Shown piece by piece: positions 61,802-64,000 of a DNA stretch of 64,000 nucleotides. The translations under genes and the position numbers were made by a program. This stretch comes from AC-32 sp963717475 (GTDB taxonomy: Bacteria > Actinomycetota > Thermoleophilia > Gaiellales > Gaiellaceae), in assembly GCA_963717475.1 (NCBI GenBank), contig OY970337.1, forward strand, positions 2,046,001 through 2,110,000, given 5' to 3'. Every line of letters begins with the position of its first letter. Positions within the stretch are counted from its first letter, which is position 1. The notes beneath the pieces are model-generated. The model saw nothing but the letters and a program-made list of their open reading frames with translations. It had not been told where the DNA came from and made no database searches.

Positions 61802-62067
61802 CGGGGATCGCGGAGCTCCGGCTGGACGGCAACGCGGTGGGCGGCCTGCTCGGCGAGCTGTTCGGCGCCGAGCTCACGTCTGTGCCCTGCGTGTGCGCCG
61901 GCTGCCGCGCCCGGGACGCGCTCGCCTGCCTCGACGTCTACGTCGGCGCGGGGATCGTCGTGCGCTGCCGTCACTGCGACTCCGTGATGATCCGGATCGT
62001 TCAGGGCCGCGGCCGCACCTGGCTCGACCTCAGCGGCACGGCTTCGCTCCAGCTCGGCCGTCAGTAG
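61798..62067 (+). CDS. DUF6510-like zinc-ribbon protein
   Basis: 89 residues with four cysteines in two pairs (VPCVCAGCRARDAL and VRCRHCDSVMIRI), a zinc-ribbon pattern, and the C-terminal GRTWLDLSGTASLQL. Proteins of this kind recur in actinobacteria directly after a sulfite-oxidase-like and a flavin reductase gene; the gene is coupled to the reductase by ATGA. Probably an accessory or electron-transfer component; function unknown. Confidence 0.82.
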   Translation: MTGIAELRLDGNAVGGLLGELFGAELTSVPCVCAGCRARDALACLDVYVGAGIVVRCRHCDSVMIRIVQGRGRTWLDLSGTASLQLGRQ

Positions 62068-62145
62068 TTTCCGCCGCCCCGTCAGTGGCCGTGCCGATGC
62101 GGTTTACCCGGTGCCGAGCGACCATTTGTGGCGGAGGTGAGAATC

Positions 62146-63207
62146 ATGACAAGGCTGTCGAAGCTCGGCCTGTCTCTCGCCGCCCTCGTGCTTCTGCTCG
62201 GCGTGCAGGCCGCTACGGCAAAGACGCCGGGGACGGTCAAGCAAACACGGAGCCCCATCACCACGCTGGCGATGGACGGCTCGCGAGTGGCCTATGCGAG
62301 CGGCGGCAAGGTGTACGTCTGGAACTGGGCGACGGGGACGACCACCCTCGTCCAGGGGACGTACAACAAGCACACGGAGGAGATCGCGATCGCGGGCCGG
62401 CGGCTGGCCTGGATCACCCGCTCGGTGGTCGGCAACTCCCAGCAGACCACGGAGTCGCTGTTCGCCGGCTCCGTCGGGACGCGCGGGCGCCTGCTCGCGT
62501 CAGGCCGGCACTACCTGACGGACTGGGAGAACCACGTCTGGTACGGCCGCTGGATCGCCGGCACCGTCGGCTCGGGGAGCACCCTCGCGGTCAGCAGCTG
62601 GTGGTCGAGGAGCGACGGCACGTGCACTGCGCAGCGCCTGAGCCTGGTCACGCCGACCGGGTTGAGGCAGATCTCGACCGGGCCCGGCGCGATCATGTCC
62701 GCCTCTGCCGACGGCGGACACATCGCGGTGCTGCGCTCGGATGAAGCGTGGCCGCAGTACGGCCCCACTCCGGCGGTGACGGTAGGGATCTACTCGACGA
62801 GCGGAAAGCTGCTCCGAGAGATCACGCCCAGTTCGGCCGACGAGGTCGCGCTCAGCGGCAGCAAGCTCGTCGTGCTGACCGAGACGAAGATGCTCGAGGT
62901 CTACGAGTGGACGACCGGCAAGCTGGTGCACACGTGGCCGGTCGCCACGACGGAGCCTCGGCAGGCGGGCCATCTGGCCGCCGCGGGGCAGCTCGCCGTC
63001 TATGCAGGCGGGCCGGGAGTACGCAAGCTGCACGTCATCCGGCTGGCCACGGGCAAGGACGTAGTGGTGGCAACGGGCAAGGGCTCGGGCTACTGGAACC
63101 ACGACGCGGCGATGAGCTCGCACGGGCTCGTGTACGCCGTCAACTACAGCACCCACGGGAAGCTCGTCTTCGTGCCGATGGCCAAGCTGCTCGCGAAGGT
63201 CTCCTAA
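62146..63207 (+). CDS. Secreted beta-propeller protein
   Basis: 353 residues. Signal peptide (LGLSLAALVLLLGVQAATA), then repeated blades (ITTLAMDGSRVAYASGGKVY, IAIAGRRLAWITRS, SASADGGHIAVLRSDE, VALSGSKLVVLTETK) of WD/TolB type. No enzyme motif. ATG 62146 is chosen since GGAGG lies 10 nt upstream. Similar in style to the proteins at 58564 and 31426, so this genome has several secreted propellers. A hairpin terminator follows at 63221-63252. Confidence 0.78.
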   Translation: MTRLSKLGLSLAALVLLLGVQAATAKTPGTVKQTRSPITTLAMDGSRVAYASGGKVYVWNWATGTTTLVQGTYNKHTEEIAIAGRRLAWITRSVVGNSQQTTESLFAGSVGTRGRLLASGRHYLTDWENHVWYGRWIAGTVGSGSTLAVSSWWSRSDGTCTAQRLSLVTPTGLRQISTGPGAIMSASADGGHIAVLRSDEAWPQYGPTPAVTVGIYSTSGKLLREITPSSADEVALSGSKLVVLTETKMLEVYEWTTGKLVHTWPVATTEPRQAGHLAAAGQLAVYAGGPGVRKLHVIRLATGKDVVVATGKGSGYWNHDAAMSSHGLVYAVNYSTHGKLVFVPMAKLLAKVS

Positions 63208-63220
63208 CTCCTTCGTCAGA

Positions 63221-63252
63221 CCCCGCCGCTCGCTCTCGCAGGAGCGGCGGGG
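63221..63252 (+). terminator. Hairpin terminator after the secreted propeller gene
   Basis: CCCCGCCGCTC (63221-63231) and GAGCGGCGGGG (63242-63252) form a perfect 11-bp stem with a 10-nt loop, 13 nt after the stop codon. No T-run follows, as is usual in high-GC actinobacteria. Confidence 0.75.
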
Positions 63253-63287
63253 TGGCGGCCCGGGGGCCGGAGGAGTAGGGTCGAAGC

Positions 63288-63389
63288 ATGCGACGTCGGC
63301 TCGAGCGCGCGATCCTGGGCAGCCTGATGAGCGTGCTCGCGCTCTTTCTCGAGCGGCGCGTCAGCCGCGCGCTCGTGAAGCGCGGCTAG
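63288..63389 (+). CDS. Putative 33-residue basic amphipathic protein
   Basis: MRRRLERAILGSLMSVLALF is followed by LERRVSRALVKRG: a hydrophobic centre flanked by arginines. GGAGGAG lies 11 nt before the ATG. The stop overlaps the stop of the convergent kinase gene. It could be a genuine small membrane-associated protein, or chance; no homology can be judged from 33 residues. Confidence 0.4.
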   Translation: MRRRLERAILGSLMSVLALFLERRVSRALVKRG

Positions 63390-64000
63390 CGGCGGTCCCC
63401 GCGTAAGAGATCGAGCAGCAGCAGAACGACGAACGTGCCGCCCACGCTGCCGAGGGTGATCGGCACCCAGCTCGCGACGTGCACCGCGGCCGCGGTGGCG
63501 CCCGTGGCGACGAGCGCCGAGCCGGCCGTGACGGCGAGCGCGACCCGGCGCGCCGCGACCCGAATCGTGCGCTCCAGCGGCGAGATGCCCCGCACGTCGA
63601 CCTGGAACCGGGGGCCCGGGCGCGCGCCGCTGATGCGCTCGAACGCCTCGATCATCCGCTCGGCGCGCACCTTCAGCTTCGAGACGTCGTAGAAGAGCCG
63701 CTTCGGCTCGACGCCTTCCCGCGCCCGCGTGACCAGATTCCGCATCAGGAACCGGCCCACGACCGAGAACGGATCCAGCTCCGGATCGAGCTCCGCCACC
63801 GTCAGCTGCATCTGCGCGAGCGCCTTGCCGGTGAGCACCAGCGAGACGGGCAGCCGCACGCCGTGCCTCGTCGAAGCCTGCGCGATCTCCTGCAACAGCG
63901 GTCCGAGCTGGATCTCTCCGAGCGACGAGTGCCGGTAGCGGCGGAGCAGCTCGCCGAGGTCGGCCTCGAGCCCGGCGGCGTCCGCGTTCTCTGCTTCCGG
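63386..64000 (-). CDS. ABC1/UbiB-family atypical kinase, C-terminal part
   Basis: The visible 204 residues are the C-terminal end of a UbiB/ABC1-like protein: LGEIQLGPLLQEIAQASTRH, VSLVLTGKALAQMQLTVAEL and LDPELDPFSVVGRFLMRN are family-typical, followed by a helical region and a membrane anchor pair (VALAVTAGSALVATGATAAA, ITLGSVGGTFVVLLLLD) as in UbiB. The kinase core (KxGQ, ATP-binding residues) is beyond the right edge. These proteins support quinone biosynthesis or lipid homeostasis. Confidence 0.87.
   Translation of the reverse strand, partial: PEAENADAAGLEADLGELLRRYRHSSLGEIQLGPLLQEIAQASTRHGVRLPVSLVLTGKALAQMQLTVAELDPELDPFSVVGRFLMRNLVTRAREGVEPKRLFYDVSKLKVRAERMIEAFERISGARPGPRFQVDVRGISPLERTIRVAARRVALAVTAGSALVATGATAAAVHVASWVPITLGSVGGTFVVLLLLDLLRGDRR

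Overview
The window is about 70% GC with dense genes and short intergenic gaps. It looks like an actinobacterial chromosome, most plausibly class Thermoleophilia (Gaiellales or Solirubrobacterales). This is inferred from gene content: an actinobacterial cta-qcr cluster with a triple-helix Rieske protein and diheme QcrC, an MprA/MprB/HtrA-like locus, a SigF/SigB-class sigma factor, and the sulfite-oxidase-like/flavin-reductase/DUF6510 trio. No rRNA or housekeeping marker is present, so taxonomy stays an inference.

1-6850: an S9 peptidase running off the left edge, then an NAD-linked formate dehydrogenase: a NuoE-NuoF fusion and a catalytic subunit whose active-site codon is an in-frame TGA (selenocysteine) followed by a SECIS-like hairpin, then birA. 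6881-14108 (minus): one respiratory operon, ctaC-ctaD-ctaE-small membrane protein-qcrC-qcrA-qcrB, a bc-caa3 supercomplex. The whole ctaC-ctaD gap is an extended imperfect palindrome covering the ctaD Shine-Dalgarno. 14602-16791: a TPP riboswitch controlling cytX and an overlapping PfkB kinase. 17275-23756: phzF, sixA, an ABC exporter, a class III aminotransferase, an EamA permease and an XdhC protein.

23761-29938: an envelope stress/redox locus. A sensor kinase and response regulator lie between htrA and a four-gene operon (secreted protein, small membrane protein, ApbE flavin transferase, ferric-reductase-like membrane protein). All three promoters carry TCTTAG-like hexamers repeated every 11 bp in the same orientation, a strong candidate operator for the regulator. 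29935-39098: BrkB, tRNA-Arg(CCU), a broken beta-propeller gene, a recombinase remnant, a cyclase-STAND-TPR regulator, a large Asp-box/PASTA secreted protein and a nitroreductase. 39120-40298: small membrane and arrestin-like proteins.

40366-56971: an exopolysaccharide cluster with glycosyltransferases, flippase, Wzz/BY-kinase-like protein, O-antigen-ligase-like protein, deacetylase, CelD-like acyltransferase, beta-helix protein, ATP-grasp protein and WcaJ-like initiating transferase. Inside it sit a SigF-class sigma factor with a co-transcribed membrane-anchored HicB and two anchored secreted proteins. 57119-59418: a MauE-MauD-like fusion, a Tat-exported 10-cysteine protein and a beta-propeller. 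59489-64000: lactonase-like protein, the molybdenum oxidoreductase trio, another propeller and a UbiB-like kinase cut by the right edge.

Many otherwise intact genes carry single-base frameshifts, mostly +1 insertions. I read these mainly as residual assembly errors. The affected genes are annotated across the shift, with the breakpoint given.
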